NCBI GenBank assembly: GCA_010909165.1
Contig: MU008151.1
Coordinates: forward strand, 496,001-560,000
Direction: 5' to 3'
DNA: 64,000 nt
From: Anthoceros angustus
Lineage: Eukaryota > Streptophyta > Anthocerotopsida > Anthocerotales > Anthocerotaceae
How positions within the stretch are numbered: position 1 is the stretch's first letter; the number at the start of each line of letters is the position of its first letter. The notes beneath the pieces are model-generated. The model was not told where the DNA came from. It did no database searches and saw only the letters and a list, made by a program, of their open reading frames with translations. The position numbers and the translations under genes are program-made. Positions 9,688-23,147 of this stretch are shown piece by piece.

Positions 9688-12600
9688 TGAAGGGCAATTG
9701 AAACCCGCTGTCGGAAGTATCTTTGAAAATCACGAGAGACTGACCCGCTTTGCTACGTGCATGGTAGCTTTACGAGGACTTGACAAATTTGTCAAAGTCC
9801 TCGACCATTATCGTTTCTAGTGCAAGCGGAATAAAGAGGTGGCCGCTTGCATCACGCAATATTGCGGACCTTGAGAGCCGCGGCATAACTGAGCCAGTTA
9901 GTGATGACCGAGCGAGATGGTGTCTCGTAGGATCGGTAACCACCACATACGCCACGACACAGTATACGGACAAGGTATGTCACCGATTGAACGACCAGAC
10001 GGAGAGTATACATCCGCTCCCTCCATGCCATGTAGCCGCTTTAGACGATGGCGAACATGACATCGCGGATGGCGCCGTGAGTGTAACAGTCTGACTTAGT
10101 GGGGACAACGAGCAAGGTGTACCCGTAATCATCGAGGCGAGCCGCACTCGCAAGTAAGGCGAAGAAGCCACGGTGGCGGGCCAGAATCGCATCGCGATGG
10201 TGAAGGTGGTTGGTGCGATGTGAAACCCGTATGCATGGGCGGGCCAATAGCCAAGCACCGCGCCTTCCTGCAACAAGAGCGAGCCGCCTTGTGGACACAG
10301 GGATGGAGGGGTCTGAGGCGGAGCTGGCGGTACTTCTCGGCGAGATGCTCGCAACCCCTGAAACCATCGATAATAAATGTCGAGAAAGGAGGTCCTTGAG
10401 CATCCATGATAACATGTCCCTAACACCTCAAGGACGCTTGAGAGAGAAGGTTCCCTCCTCCACACTGATACGAGATCCTCCGTAAAGGGCCTGCCATGGA
10501 GGATGAACCGAGAAGCCAAAGCAGGGTAGAGAGGGCCCAAGCCTTGAAAGCCGGGGAAGAGACCTCCAGAGCGGAACTGTGCCTCCAAATTGCAGTAGGG
10601 CGCGCCGCCAGGCGAGATCGCCCATAGGGCACTCAAAAGCCCCAGGCCCGGGATGTCCCCGAGTATCCATAATCTTCCTATCAAACCGCAATGGACAAAA
10701 GTGTCGAGGAGGGGTCTGGATGAGGTAACCGGGCGCCTAGCAAAAGCAGGAGGAAAGAATTCCAAAGGCCACTGTGCATCCTCCAGCAAAGGAGGTCCTC
10801 GACATGGGAGAGGTCATGAGAGCCCGTCCAGAAGCTCCGATGAAGTCGGGAACCAAGGGGACCCCCATCCACATGAGTCAGGCGGAGCAATCTCCCAGTA
10901 AAATTGCAAAGTAGGTAGAATCCCGACGGAGACCAGACACTTGGGCGGCTTGACCTTCAAGCCCACGAAAGCTCGCCGAGCCGCCGAGCAGATGCTCGCA
11001 ACCCCTCGAAACCATCAAGAATAAATGTCGAGAAAGGAGGGAAGTCCTTCCGAGCATCCACGATAACATGTCCCTAGCTTGCCTCAAGGACGCTTGAGAG
11101 AGAAGGTTCCTCCACACTGATACGAGATCCTCCGTAAAGGGCCTGCCATGGAGGATGAACCGAGAAGCCAAAGCAGGGTAGAGGGCCCAACCGCCTGTGA
11201 AAGCCGCCGGGGAAGAGACCTCCAAGAGTGCACTGCTCCAAATTGCATGTAGGACGCTTGCTGGGCCGACGCCCATAGGGCACTCAAAAGCCCCGAGGTG
11301 ATGTCCCCGAGTATCCATAATCTTCCTATCAAACCGCAATGGACAAAAGTGTCGGGGATGGAGGCAACAGACGGATGAGGTAACTGTGGCGCCTAGCAAA
11401 ACAGAGGAAAGAATTCCAAAGGCCACCTGCATCCTCCAAAGAAAGGGAGGTCCTCGACATGGGAGAGGTCAGCGAGAGCCCGGTCCAGAAGCTCCCGATG
11501 AAGTCGGGAACCAAGGGGACCCCTAGAACTGCAGCCCCAGAGCCGAGCAATCTCCCTGGAAATTGCAAAGTAGGTAGAATCCCGACGGAGACCGACGCAC
11601 TTGGACATTGACCTTCAAGCCCACCAGAAGCTCATGAGAGAAGAGCTCAAAGGCCTCCTTAACTTTGTCCCTGTGCCCGAGGATGTGAGAGTCGTGCCAT
11701 GAAGGGACACACGGTTGTGGGAGGCGGCCCTAGAAAGGGCCCTATAGTGAGCAATGGCGAGAGCACTTCTTTTGTCTTGCACAGTCTGTGATTCCAAGGC
11801 AGGCAAATCCACGAAGAGACGTTCTTGTCTTTGGTAGTAGAGGTTGGAGGACCTCCGGAAACGGACAAAAGGTATAAGGCTCCCGGGCACGCCATCCCTA
11901 AGCTCCTCGATGGCCCTAGAGATGGTATTGAAGGCGTTCTCGACATCAACTGTAAGACCACCCACTCGGGTGGGTATCAAGGCATGCCTTCACTCCAAGC
12001 ACCATGCACTCACCCTGAGTGGCAATGCCAAATTGAAGGGGTTGAGGTCTTCTTGAAGAAGAGGCGGCTGAAGGGCAATTGAAACCCGCTGTCGGAAGTA
12101 TGCCGTGAAGTACGAGGGATCAAGACCGGTTCTACGCATGGTAAGCTGGCAGACTTGACAAATTTGTCAAAGTCCTCACCATTGCCCCATACGCTTTAGT
12201 GCAAGCGAATAAAGAGGTGGCTTGCATCCCGCAATATTTGCGACCTTGAGAGCCACCGCCTCAGCCAACCTCGGAGCTAGTGATGACCGAGCGAGATGGT
12301 GTCTCGTAGGATCGAACCACCACATCCGCCATCAAACCGTCGACAAGGTATGTCACCGATTGAACGACCAGACGGAGAGTATACATCCGCCTCCTCCATG
12401 CCATGTAGTGCCGATGGCGAACATGACATCGCTGGATGGCGCCGTGAGTGGCAATGCGATGACCGAGGGACAACGAGCAAGGTGTAAATCATCGAGGCGA
12501 GCCGCACTGCAAGTAAGGAGCGAAGAAGCCACAGTCGAGCAGCCAAGACGGAATCGCATCGCAGAGTGAAGGTGGTTGCGCGATGTGAAAACCCCGATGC

Positions 12601-13800
12601 ATGGGCGGCCAACAGCCAAGCACCGCGCCTTCCAACAAGAGCGAGCCGCCTTGTGGACCTGGGATGGAGGGGTCCCGGAGGGCGATCGAAAGCTCGCCGA
12701 GCCGCCGAGATGCTCGCAACCCCTCGAAACCAAGAATAAATGTCGAGAAAGGAGGGAAGTCCTTCCGAGCATCCACGATAACATGTCCCTAGCTTGCCTC
12801 AAGGACGCTTTGGAGAGAGAAGGTTCCCTCCACACTGACACGAGATCCTCCAGAAAGGGCCTGTCATGGAGGATGAACCGAGAAGCCAAAGCAGGGGCAG
12901 AGAGGGCCCAACTGCCTAGGAAAGCCGCCGGGGAAGAGACCTCCAGAGCGCACTGGCTCCAAATTGCATGTAGGACGCTTGCCGGGCCGACGCCCATAGG
13001 GCACTCAAAAGCCCCGAGCCCATGATGTCCCCGAGAGTATCCATAATCTTCCTATCAAACCGCAATGACAAAAGTGTCGGGGACGGAGGCAACAGACGGA
13101 TGAGGTAACTGTGGCGCCTAGCAAAACAGAGGAAAGAATTCCAAAGGCCACCTGCATCCTCCAAAGAAAGGGAGGTCCTCGACATGGGAGAGGTCATGAG
13201 AGCCCGTCCAGAAGCTCCGATGAAGTCGGGAACCGGGGGGGACCCCTAGAACTGCAGCCCCAGAGCCGGAGCAATCTCCCTGGAAATTGCAAAGTAGGTA
13301 GAATCCCGACGAGACCGTGACACGGCACTTGGGCCTTGACCTTCAAGCCCACCAGAAGCTCATGAGAGAAGAGCTCAAAGGCCTCCTTAACTTTGTCCCT
13401 GTGCCCGAGGATGTGAGAGTCGTCACAACAAGGGAAGACACAACCTGGCTGAGAAGGCGGCCCTAGATAGGGCCCTATAGTGAGCAATGGCGAAGAGAGC
13501 ACCGCCTGTGGGGTCGCCTTGCCCGGTACTGGCCGATTCCAAGACAGACAAGAACTCAAGAGACGTTTGTGCTAGTAGAGGTTGGAGGACCTCCGTAGAA
13601 GCACCGGACAAAAGGTATAAGGCTCCCAACGCCAAGATCCCTAAGCTCCTCAAGATGACGCCCTAGAGATGGTATTGAAGGCTTCTCGACATCAACTCAG
13701 AAGACCACCCACCCGGTGGGTATCAAGGCATGCCTTCACCCAAGCACCATGCACTCACCCTGAGTGGCAATGCCAAATTGAAGGCTGAGGTGTCAAGAAG
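9688..13800 (-). repeat. Nested tandem duplications of RT segments
   Basis: The segment containing 'atgctcgcaacccct..aaacca..aataaatgtcgagaaagg' appears near 10.34, 10.98 and 12.70 kb. 'gtccccgag..tatccataatcttcctatcaaaccgcaatg' appears near 10.65, 11.30 and 13.03 kb. 'gaagggcaattgaaacccgc' appears at 9.69 and 12.07 kb. This implies two large units (about 9.69-12.06 and 12.07-13.8 kb), with a further 640-bp duplication inside the first. Confidence 0.7.
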
Positions 13801-14700
13801 AGAGCGCAATCAAGGGCACAGTGCGGCCGAGTAGTCGCATGAAGGCCACGACCGCGAGTGGGCGCACGCGAACTGAGGCGAGCTTGTCCATAGCGACAAG
13901 CACACTGCTAAGAACATGGGAAATCCGGTGGGCGTCTCACCGAAGCCGCGCACGGAGAAAAGAGCTCGGGAAGCCGCTAGATGGATCTTGAGGAGAAAAG
14001 GTCCCCGAGGTGTTCAAACACCATTCCCGACAACCCGGCATGAAAGACGTGGGGTCAGAAGAGAGCGCAATCAAGGGCAATAGTGCGGCCGAGTAGTCGC
14101 ATGAAGGCTTCGACCGCGAGTGGGCGACGCCTGGGCAGCGTGCTTGTCCATAGCGACAAGCCGCTAGCCGCAAGAACATGGGAAATCCGGAGCCTCACCC
14201 CGAGCCACCAGAGCTGGGAAGCCGCTAGATGGATCTTCGGGAGAAAAGGTCCCCGAGGTGTTCAAACACCATTCCCGACAACCCGGCATGAAAGACGTGG
14301 GTCGAGAGAGCTGAGCAAAAGCCGCCCGATCCAGAGAGAAGGGATCCTCCGGACGAGGTCCTGGGGATATGTCGGGGATGGCATCCTTGGGAGCCGGATG
14401 GAGGCACGAGGGCAACAATGGTCTCCTCGAGGCGGGGCTAGGGGAGGGGTCGAAGAGCCTGGCGCCTTGGCTCACTGCAGCAGTTGGTTGCATTACCGGA
14501 CTGCTGCTATGCAGATTCCGCCCGAGCCTTGGCAAGACGCAAAGCCTCCTCGGAGGATGCCCGATCCAGAGAGAAGGGATCCTCCGGACGAGTCGATATG
14601 TCCGGGGATGGCATCCTTGGGAGCCGGATGGAGGCACGAGGGCAACAATGGTCTCAAGCGGGGCTAGGGAGGGGTCAAGAGCCTCGGCAACAAGCATACC
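13795..14700 (-). repeat. Two further tandem duplications in the LINE 5' part
   Basis: A roughly 260-bp unit beginning 'agaagagagcgcaatcaagg' occurs at 13795 and 14057. A roughly 240-bp unit containing 'agagaagggatcctccggac' and 'ggcatccttgggagccggat' occurs near 14331 and 14569. Copies differ mainly by small indels. Confidence 0.75.
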
Positions 14701-14848
14701 ACCGCCTCGCCAGCCTTGCAACGACGCAGTTTGTTGCATTACCGGACCTGCTCCAACCGGCGGATTCCGCCCGAGCGGCTAACTTCCGGTGCCAGGCCCC
14801 ACCCCTAGAACAGAAGGCACCACCGGGAGAAGCGGAGAAGGCACCAAG

Positions 14849-15232
14849 CTAACTCGTCCTTGGGATCGGCGCAAGGCGATCAAGGGAAGGCAGGCATAAG
14901 CGGGCATCATCATGAAGGTGGCGGGGAAGGCTGCGGAAGATGCGCGGGCATGGAAAGCGGGTTTCAAACATCCCAAGTATGTGATCCAGCTGACCCCGCA
15001 ACCATTCCCAGGAAGAGAGAGGCACCCCACGATGGACGATACTGGACGCCGGAGCCTGCACTGCGGAACTGGAGGAGGTCGCAATGTGCACTTGGGCAGC
15101 CCAAGTAGTCTGGTCGAAATCTTTATGCATGTGCCCAATGTGGGTTTTCACCCCCTTGACACCGCAGCAGAGTTGAGCACAGACAGGACACTCCGTGTCC
15201 TTAACGGTCACAGGAGGTGTAGACCGCCCCAT
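14849..15232 (-). pseudogene. LINE ORF N-terminus with C2H2 zinc finger
   Basis: An open frame of 127 residues starting at ATG 15232. Near residue 15 a finger C-P-V-C...H-I-G-H-M-H is visible, a C-x2-C-x12-H arrangement with a second histidine following. In R2-type elements such fingers contact the target DNA. The frame is lost downstream. Confidence 0.6.
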
Positions 15233-15240
15233 TGGTACTA

Positions 15241-16158
15241 AAAGAACCCATAAGCGGGTCGCGGCAGGGCAGGAGGGGCCAGGACAAATGACCCGGGCTG
15301 GTGTGAGCTCCGTATGGCGAACCCCAAAAGGCCGGCCAAAGAGCTCTGCCTAGAGGGACTGCAACCCACAGAACCACTGCCGACCCACCAAACTAGCGCC
15401 CGCACCTGCAACTCGCAACCCAAAAGCTGGGGGTAGGAAATCCACCAACTACCGAAAAGGAACTGAACAAAATTGGGAAAAAATAAATTCCCACCGCCAC
15501 CGCAGCAACACACGCACTGGCCGCAACTCCGGTGGCACACTAGCGGCGTGAACCCCAGCCGGGCCCCACCCCTGGAGCCGTAGGCAACCAGGGCTACCTG
15601 CACCGTCTGCCGGACTCCGGCCAACCTGCCCACCCTACCTCCGGAGGCACACCTACCACCGCAGAAGCCGGGCCTTGCCTTCGTCCCGGACAGCCCGGTC
15701 CCGCGGCAGCTGGGACCTGCCCCGGAGCCCTCGCCTCTGCCCTCACCTCGTCCTCTGGCACTGCCACGGTCTGCTGCACACCGCAACCGCGCCCGCACCA
15801 CAATCGCGCCCGGTGGTACCGCACCGTGCCCCCGCCCTTACCGCACGGCGCCCACTTTTTCATACCAGCCGTATACATTAGGGTCCGGCTGTATCTATAC
15901 ATATCAAGTATTTACATACCGTACATCGAAACGGTGACACGAAATTGGTTGCACATGCGCGAGCTGACTAACAAGCAGTAGGCGAAAGAGGTGTGCAGAT
16001 CGGCTCGCATCGGCACAGGACTCGGTGCGACTCGCGTCTCGAGATCGGCAGCTGCTGGCGTAGGCTGTTGCGTGCGCGCGGTGGGAGCAGGCAGAGCCAG
16101 GGAAGAGCGCATGTGTGTGGCGAGGCAGAGGCAGCGGTAGCGGAGGCCAGGTTGCGCC
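15241..16158. other. GC-rich region between LINE 5' end and KH gene
   Basis: Long frames exist on both strands because the sequence is GC-rich and short of stops. None shows a domain. It probably contains the LINE 5' UTR on the left and the KH-gene promoter on the right. Confidence 0.35.
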
Positions 16159-16203
16159 GCAGCAAGAGCAGCAGCAGCCGCAGCAGCAGCAGCAGCAGCA
16201 GAA
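16159..16203 (+). repeat. CAG-type trinucleotide tract in the presumed 5' UTR of the KH gene
   Basis: An imperfect (CAG)n run, interrupted by AAG and CCG, about 460 bp upstream of the KH start codon in a long GC-rich leader. Confidence 0.75.
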
Positions 16204-16659
16204 GGACCTTATGTTGCAGCAGCCATGGCCGCGCAGGAAGCAGCTGCGGTGCAGACTCGGAGCCAGTTGCCTCCCCTGGCGGGGAGAGTAGGGTAGGCAG
16301 GCAGTTGCACTGGCGGGAGCCGGAGCTTGCAGTTAGGGTGTCATCCGGTGCCTGGGCGGAGCGGGAGCAGGGTTGGGCCGGGCTGGGCTGTTGCGCGCGG
16401 GGTTGGGGAGGGGCAGGGGGCTAAGGTCGGGGAGAGGGCGGCATAGCTGGGGTTGTGGCTGCCGCACCAGACCACACCAGACCCCTGGGGTTGGAGCTCA
16501 GGACCCGACCGAAGCCTGTGGCTGTTAGGGCAAAGGAATTGCTGCGGTTCCGAGGCCAGGAAGCGCGTCTCGGAGAGGGAAGGAAGGCAGGGAAGGCCAG
16601 GAAGGAAGTTGCAGGAGCAGGATTGTTAGCAGCCCCGAGGATCTCGCAGTCTTGTTGCC

Positions 16660-19600
16660 ATGGATGCGCCGTATTCCGGCTCCTCGGGCCACGCCTACTC
16701 GGGGTCTTCCAAACGGCCGCACCCGCACTACGACCGGGAGCCAGCGGAGCGCAACGGGCGGCACAAGCGGCGGATGCACTACGTGGAGCAGCAGCGCCCG
16801 CCCCCGCCGCCGGTCAAGGCGCCGCCGGCGGAGGACACGGTGTTCCGGATACTGTGCCCGGGGTCCAAGATCGGGAGCGTGATCGGGAAGGCGGGGAGCA
16901 TCATCAAGTCGCTGAGGCAGGAGACGAGAGCGAAGATCAAGATCGTGGACGCGGTTCCCGGGGTGGACGAGCGCGTCATTATCATATCCTGCTCTGAGAA
17001 GGGGTACCGGGAGCGAGGTAAGGATAGGGACGGGGGCAGAGATGGAAGGTCCCGGGACGGGGATAGAGACGATAGTGACCGGGAACGAGAGCCGGGGCCT
17101 AGGGATAGAGACGGCAGGGACAGGGATGGGGACGACCGAGAGGGCGTCTCGCCTGCGCAGGAGGCTCTGTACCGCGTACATGCCCGGATTGTGGACGGGG
17201 AGAGCAACGAGGAGGATGTGGAGGACGAGGATGCTGCGCATCATTTTACTACCAGGCTGCTGGTGCCCAACAACCAGATCGGTTGCCTGCTTGGAAAGGG
17301 CGGCAAAATTATCGAGCAGATGAGGCATGAGACTGGGGCCCAAATCCGGATTCTGCCCAAGGACCAGCTCCCCGGCTGCGCTCTGCCCACTGATGAGCTT
17401 GTCCAGGTCTGTAAGCTTGTTTTTGTTTAGTTATTTTTCGTTTTGCGGGGTGGGCGGTAGTTGGGTTTGTTGGTGTTGCCTACGAGGTGGAGTGTGATGC
17501 AGGTGTATGGCGACCTGGCTGTCGTGAAGAAGGCTTTGCATGCGATCTCAGCTCGCCTGCAGGAGAATCCCCCTAGAGAACGGCTTCAAGGAGCATCTAT
17601 GTTGTCCCATCCGTCCCCGCTGCTTTCGGGGGGTTCCTTGTTATCTTCAGGGAATTTCCTGTCGCAAGTGAATTCTCTCATGGCTCCAGGTAATGGCGGG
17701 AGCCAGGGATTTCATCTGGGACCATCACTCTCCACGTTGGGTAGCCTAGGAGCGGGCGGTGGAGGAGGTTGGCAGTTTCGGTCACCCAATGGCCCCGTCC
17801 TTCCTTCCCGTGGCGGTGGTCCTCTGCATGGAGTGAAGGAGGCATCGGTCGACAACGAGCTCATCTTTCGCATTCTGTGGCCGAATGACAAAATCGGAAG
17901 TGTTATCGGAAAGAAGGGAAATATTATCAGACAACTTAGAGAGGAGACAGGTGCCCGAATAAAAATCGCTGATGCAGTTCCGGGTACAGAAGAACGGGTT
18001 ATTATTGTTTCTGCCAACGAGGTAACTGTTCTTGGAGCATCCCTTGTTGTGCATGACATGGCGGGTTTACCAGTGCTTATGGTGGATGCGGATTATGGCA
18101 CGTTCCAAGAGGTAGCTGACAAAGGGTTTTTGTTGACAGTCTCCAGATGAGGTGGTATCTCCAGCTGTGGATGCTGTCCTGCAGGTGCAAAATAGAGCAG
18201 CAGATTTTGGTGCAGAGAAGGATGGTACAACTACAACTAGGCTGCTTGTCCCCACAACCCAAATTGGTTGTTTGTTGGGGAAAGGGGGAAGCATAATATC
18301 AGAGATGCGGAAAGCCACACGTGCTACTATTCGGATTCTACCGAAGGATGCTTTGCCTCGATGTGCTTTGGAAACAGATGAGCTGGTTCAGGTGGGACAC
18401 CGGCATCTCATCCTTACTGGCTGCTCTCCAATACCAAGGAAAATAAACGCGTTTGAACGATGTATGGCTTAGCTGCGTGGACTTATTTATGCTGGCGTTT
18501 TTGTTTGCAGATTGTTGGTGATCTGAATGTTGCTCGAGAGGCTTTAGTCCAAATAACATCTAAGTTGAGGAGGAATTTTTTCCTCGAGCGAGATACAGGT
18601 GGGGGTGGAGGTAGTTACCAGTCCTCACTTTCTGCTCTTGGTCTTGGTGGTCATATTCCCTCAGGTTACGGAGTAGGACATGAGCCCGGATCACCAGGGG
18701 GAATGTACTCCTCTATGTCTGGATTAGGCTTACAAGGAGGACGGTTATCTTCTGGATACGGCAGTCTAGGCTCTCCTCCCGGATCTTGGGGTGTGCAGGT
18801 AAATCTCTTGCCTCCATAACTTGTATTTGTTTGTTGCCTGTCTGTTTTGTGTCGTGGCTTGTGAAATTCCTTTTGTTGCAAAAGGAGGTCAACGTAAGTC
18901 CAGTCCAGAGAATAGTATGGCTTAAATTTTGGTTAGGGTAAGCTTATCTGACGTTCCCTTGGAATGAAAGGGTGGTGGACTGGGCGACCTTGCCTCATTT
19001 GGTGGAGGTCTTGTGCATCAGATGCAGTCAAGTGGCGGAGGGTATGGAGGGTATGTTTTTTAAATTCATACTCTTGTTCATGCTCTACCTGTGCATGCTG
19101 TGCCTTCTGCATGAGTGATATCATGCTAGCTCAGTCCAATCTCTTAGATATTCGTTATTAGATAGATGCTCCATAAGCCTTCCAGCTGCCCTTTCATATC
19201 CCTTTACTTATATTAGTGTCAAGCCTTTACAGTAGCTAAAAGCTGATTCAAAAATCCAGGGGAGGCAGATCCATTGGTGGCCTTGTAACAAATCTAGCGG
19301 GTACAACCGTGGAAGTGGTGATACCAAATACCGCTGTGGGATCCGTTATTGGGAAGGGAGGGAGTAACATTGCCAATATCCGACAGGTATACACTGTGTA
19401 CTGCGGAGACATTGTTTCCTCTGGGGTGGGTGTTTGAAAACTTCATGATAGGGGTGGTTTAGAAACGCATTGTTGTGCATTAGCCAAAACTCAGCATTAC
19501 TGCTCCTGCAGCTGTCTGGTGCGAAAGTGAAGCTGCATGATCCAAGGCAGGGAACTGCGGACCGTGTCGTTGAAATTTCAGGAACACCAGAACAGACTCA

Positions 19601-19688
19601 TGCAGCACAGAATCTTCTGCAGGCCTTTATTCTCAACGGCCAGTCGCCGTCACTTCCCGGGATGATGTCTTCTGGATATGCTGGCTGA
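16660..19688 (+). CDS. Five-KH-domain RNA-binding protein (HEN4/RCF3-like)
   Basis: Seven coding exons join in frame: 16660-17406, 17503-18021, 18140-18391, 18511-18798, 18971-19050, 19260-19386 and 19512-19688. They give about 729 residues. KH domains: KH1 near 58-120 (IGSVIGKAGS), KH2 near 190-270 (IGCLLGKGGK), KH3 near 366-425 (IGSVIGKKGN), KH4 near 450-530 (IGCLLGKGGS) and KH5 near 630-715 (VGSVIGKGGS). Each keeps the GxxG loop that grips single-stranded RNA. A low-complexity Arg/Asp/Gly linker separates KH1 and KH2, and Gly/Ser-rich linkers surround KH4 and KH5. In flowering plants five-KH proteins act in nuclear pre-mRNA processing and stress or flowering gene expression. Introns are about 95-210 bp with GT-AG ends. 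Confidence 0.93.
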
Positions 19689-21408
19689 TGAGTGGTGCAG
19701 GTAAAGCTTTCTGCTGACAGTCCCAGCTATACCTTCAGTTCTGATTTCCTAGCTGGTTCCTGCTTTTCGATTCCTGCCTTGGCTACAGAACCTATGTTGC
19801 GGACGATGGGTCTGGTTGTTGAGAGCCAGCACTTTGTCGCTCCAGTTTCCTTGTGTCTCAATTGATTTTCACCAAGCCTGCTCATAAAAGTCGCTGCAGG
19901 GCCATTCTGATTCACTGGGTGTACCTTGTGCCTCTTCCTTCCTCCTTTCCTAAAACAGCCGCGATACAAGAAGCCTGGAGCCAGATCACCCCATGCCGCA
20001 GCCTCAACCACTTACTGATGGATTTGAAGACCCGAGCCGTCGAAGCCCATCCTTCCCAAGCTTGAGTTATAGGTGGACCGGCTCCCTCTTTTGAGGAATT
20101 ATTGAAGCCTCATGTGTGTTCTCTTTGGTTTAACCCTCTCACGCTGCCAAGGGGGGAGTGACAGAAGCTTCATTATTCCTTACTCTTCAGGCCTTCTTCT
20201 GCTCTCGGAGACATGGGTTAGACTTGGAACTCAGACTATTTATGTGGCAGCAGGATGGCCATTGTAGATGCACTGCCCAGATAGCAATGTCACTGCTCTG
20301 TCCCAGATAATTCCAGCCAGAGCCAGTGTGAAGTAAAACTTGCAGTGATCGTGTTGCCTAGTCTGGGCCGGTTTGTTTTGTTGACCCTTAATTGGACTCT
20401 AGGACATTGCAATCTAGGCTTGTTATATTGCAATGACGATTTTTGTGTAGCTCTCTCTTGGTCCCACTCAAGCTTCCGTCACTAGTTTGAGGACCAGGGT
20501 TCTGGGAATGTACAGCTTAGAACTTTGTTGGATATGCTTGCCATCTGCCTGCATCATTGTGTTTCCAAGGCACTAGAAATCCCCGTCAATCCCTGTCGGA
20601 GTGGGCTTACGTTTTTTCTTTAACTCTTTCTTGAGATTCTGTGTTATCCTATCCGAACAGTAAAAGGTGCAAGGAGCCGGTATGTCTTGAGTGGAGAAGT
20701 GAGATAGCACAGTCTAAAATGTTTCTTGCTTCCTTCGTGATCTTGCATTTGTCAGTTATGGTTTTGAAATATGTGGCTCTGGTTTCCTGTGTCTTGTTCG
20801 TTTGGCTACAGTGTCACAGGCTTCAGCTGTCCAGTCCAGAGTATTCAGGTGTCTGAGGCTGGAAGGTAAGTGACCAATCTACAACTGAAAGGTGAGTGCT
20901 GTGTGAGGAAGTCTTGGAAATGTACAATGTGACAGGCTTTGGGGCCTTTGATTGTCTTTCTGTTCAGCTTTGTGGTCTAAGTAAAAAGAGTTCTAACCAT
21001 TGCTATGGTGGTGTACTTCGTCGCCCTACGGTGGATTGATCGCGGAGAAATGAAAGCGGATCCTGGGGTGCACTTATGGAGGTTGTCGTTCGGGTTCTTT
21101 GTCGCTTTCTTGCCCGATATTTTTCGGGTTCGAAGTCGTCCCCTCGCTCTGCAAAGTTCTGAAGTTGTTGAAGCGAAGTTTAACCTATGGAGATGTATGG
21201 TGTAAAACTAGAATTGTACAAACAGGATAGGCTTGGGTCCCAGAGGTGCACAATGGGTAAGCTCTCTCACCATTTTGCAACAGGTAAAGTGGCCGCAATC
21301 GTGGTCGGCACTGAATTAGTAAAAAGGAAAAGCGTCGTCTTAACGACGTGGCCGTATTGAAATTCCCGATCGAAACTCAAAGATCAAAAAGGAACAGGGA
21401 TCTTGATG
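19689..21408. other. Convergent 3' region between the KH gene and ATCase
   Basis: No coding frame with family resemblance. Likely the 3' UTRs of both genes. A hydrophobic 71-residue plus-strand frame at 20641-20856 does not begin with ATG and shows no codon pattern. Confidence 0.4.
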
Positions 21409-22920
<1,512 letters not shown>

Positions 22921-23147
22921 GGCTGGCCGGGACTGTGGGCAAAGCTTAAACCCTTAGGCTAGATACTAATATACACAGGAACACATATAAACTCTTCACA
23001 CAGAAAGAATGAGATGGATAGGAAAAAGCGTGAATCTAGCCTACGCGGGTTACAATGAAACTAAATACAAACTGCTGCAATGCTGCAATGTAGAGGGGTT
23101 CTCTCATCTAGAATTGAGAGGCTGAGCAATGCTGTCTTCAAAGCTGC

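Larger units (their letters stand above)
9179..15240 (-). mobile_element. Decayed R2-like non-LTR retrotransposon (zinc finger, RT, endonuclease, poly(A)), internally duplicated
   Basis: In minus orientation the 5' side (15232) starts with ATG and a C2H2 finger (CPVCAQL...THIGHMH). N-terminal sequence follows (14.8-13.8 kb), then reverse-transcriptase pieces: TVDVENAFNTISR, GDPTGGALFAIAHYRAL, and CDDSHILGHRDKVKEAF around the catalytic aspartates. Next come the thumb (GPLYPALASRFILHGRPF) and endonuclease traces (ADVVVRSYETP near 12.32 kb). The 3' end has an AATAAA (near 9470), a 26-bp minisatellite and a 13-base poly(A) (T13 at 9181-9193 on the plus strand). N-terminal zinc finger plus C-terminal restriction-like nuclease is the architecture of the R2/NeSL clade. 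Frames shift every 100-300 bp, so it is inactive. RT segments occur up to three times because of internal tandem duplications. Confidence 0.8.

Noticed and set aside
15238-15801. 187-codon minus-strand frame beside the LINE
   Set aside because: Gly/Arg/Cys-rich translation typical of random GC-rich DNA; no motif and no continuity with the LINE reading.
16455-16997. 180-codon frame overlapping the start of the KH gene
   Set aside because: Begins at GTG and is out of frame with the KH reading; the first exon of the KH gene explains the region.
21230-21300. tRNA-like stretch near the ATCase 3' end
   Set aside because: A-box-like and B-box-like words are not in workable spacing and no cloverleaf forms.
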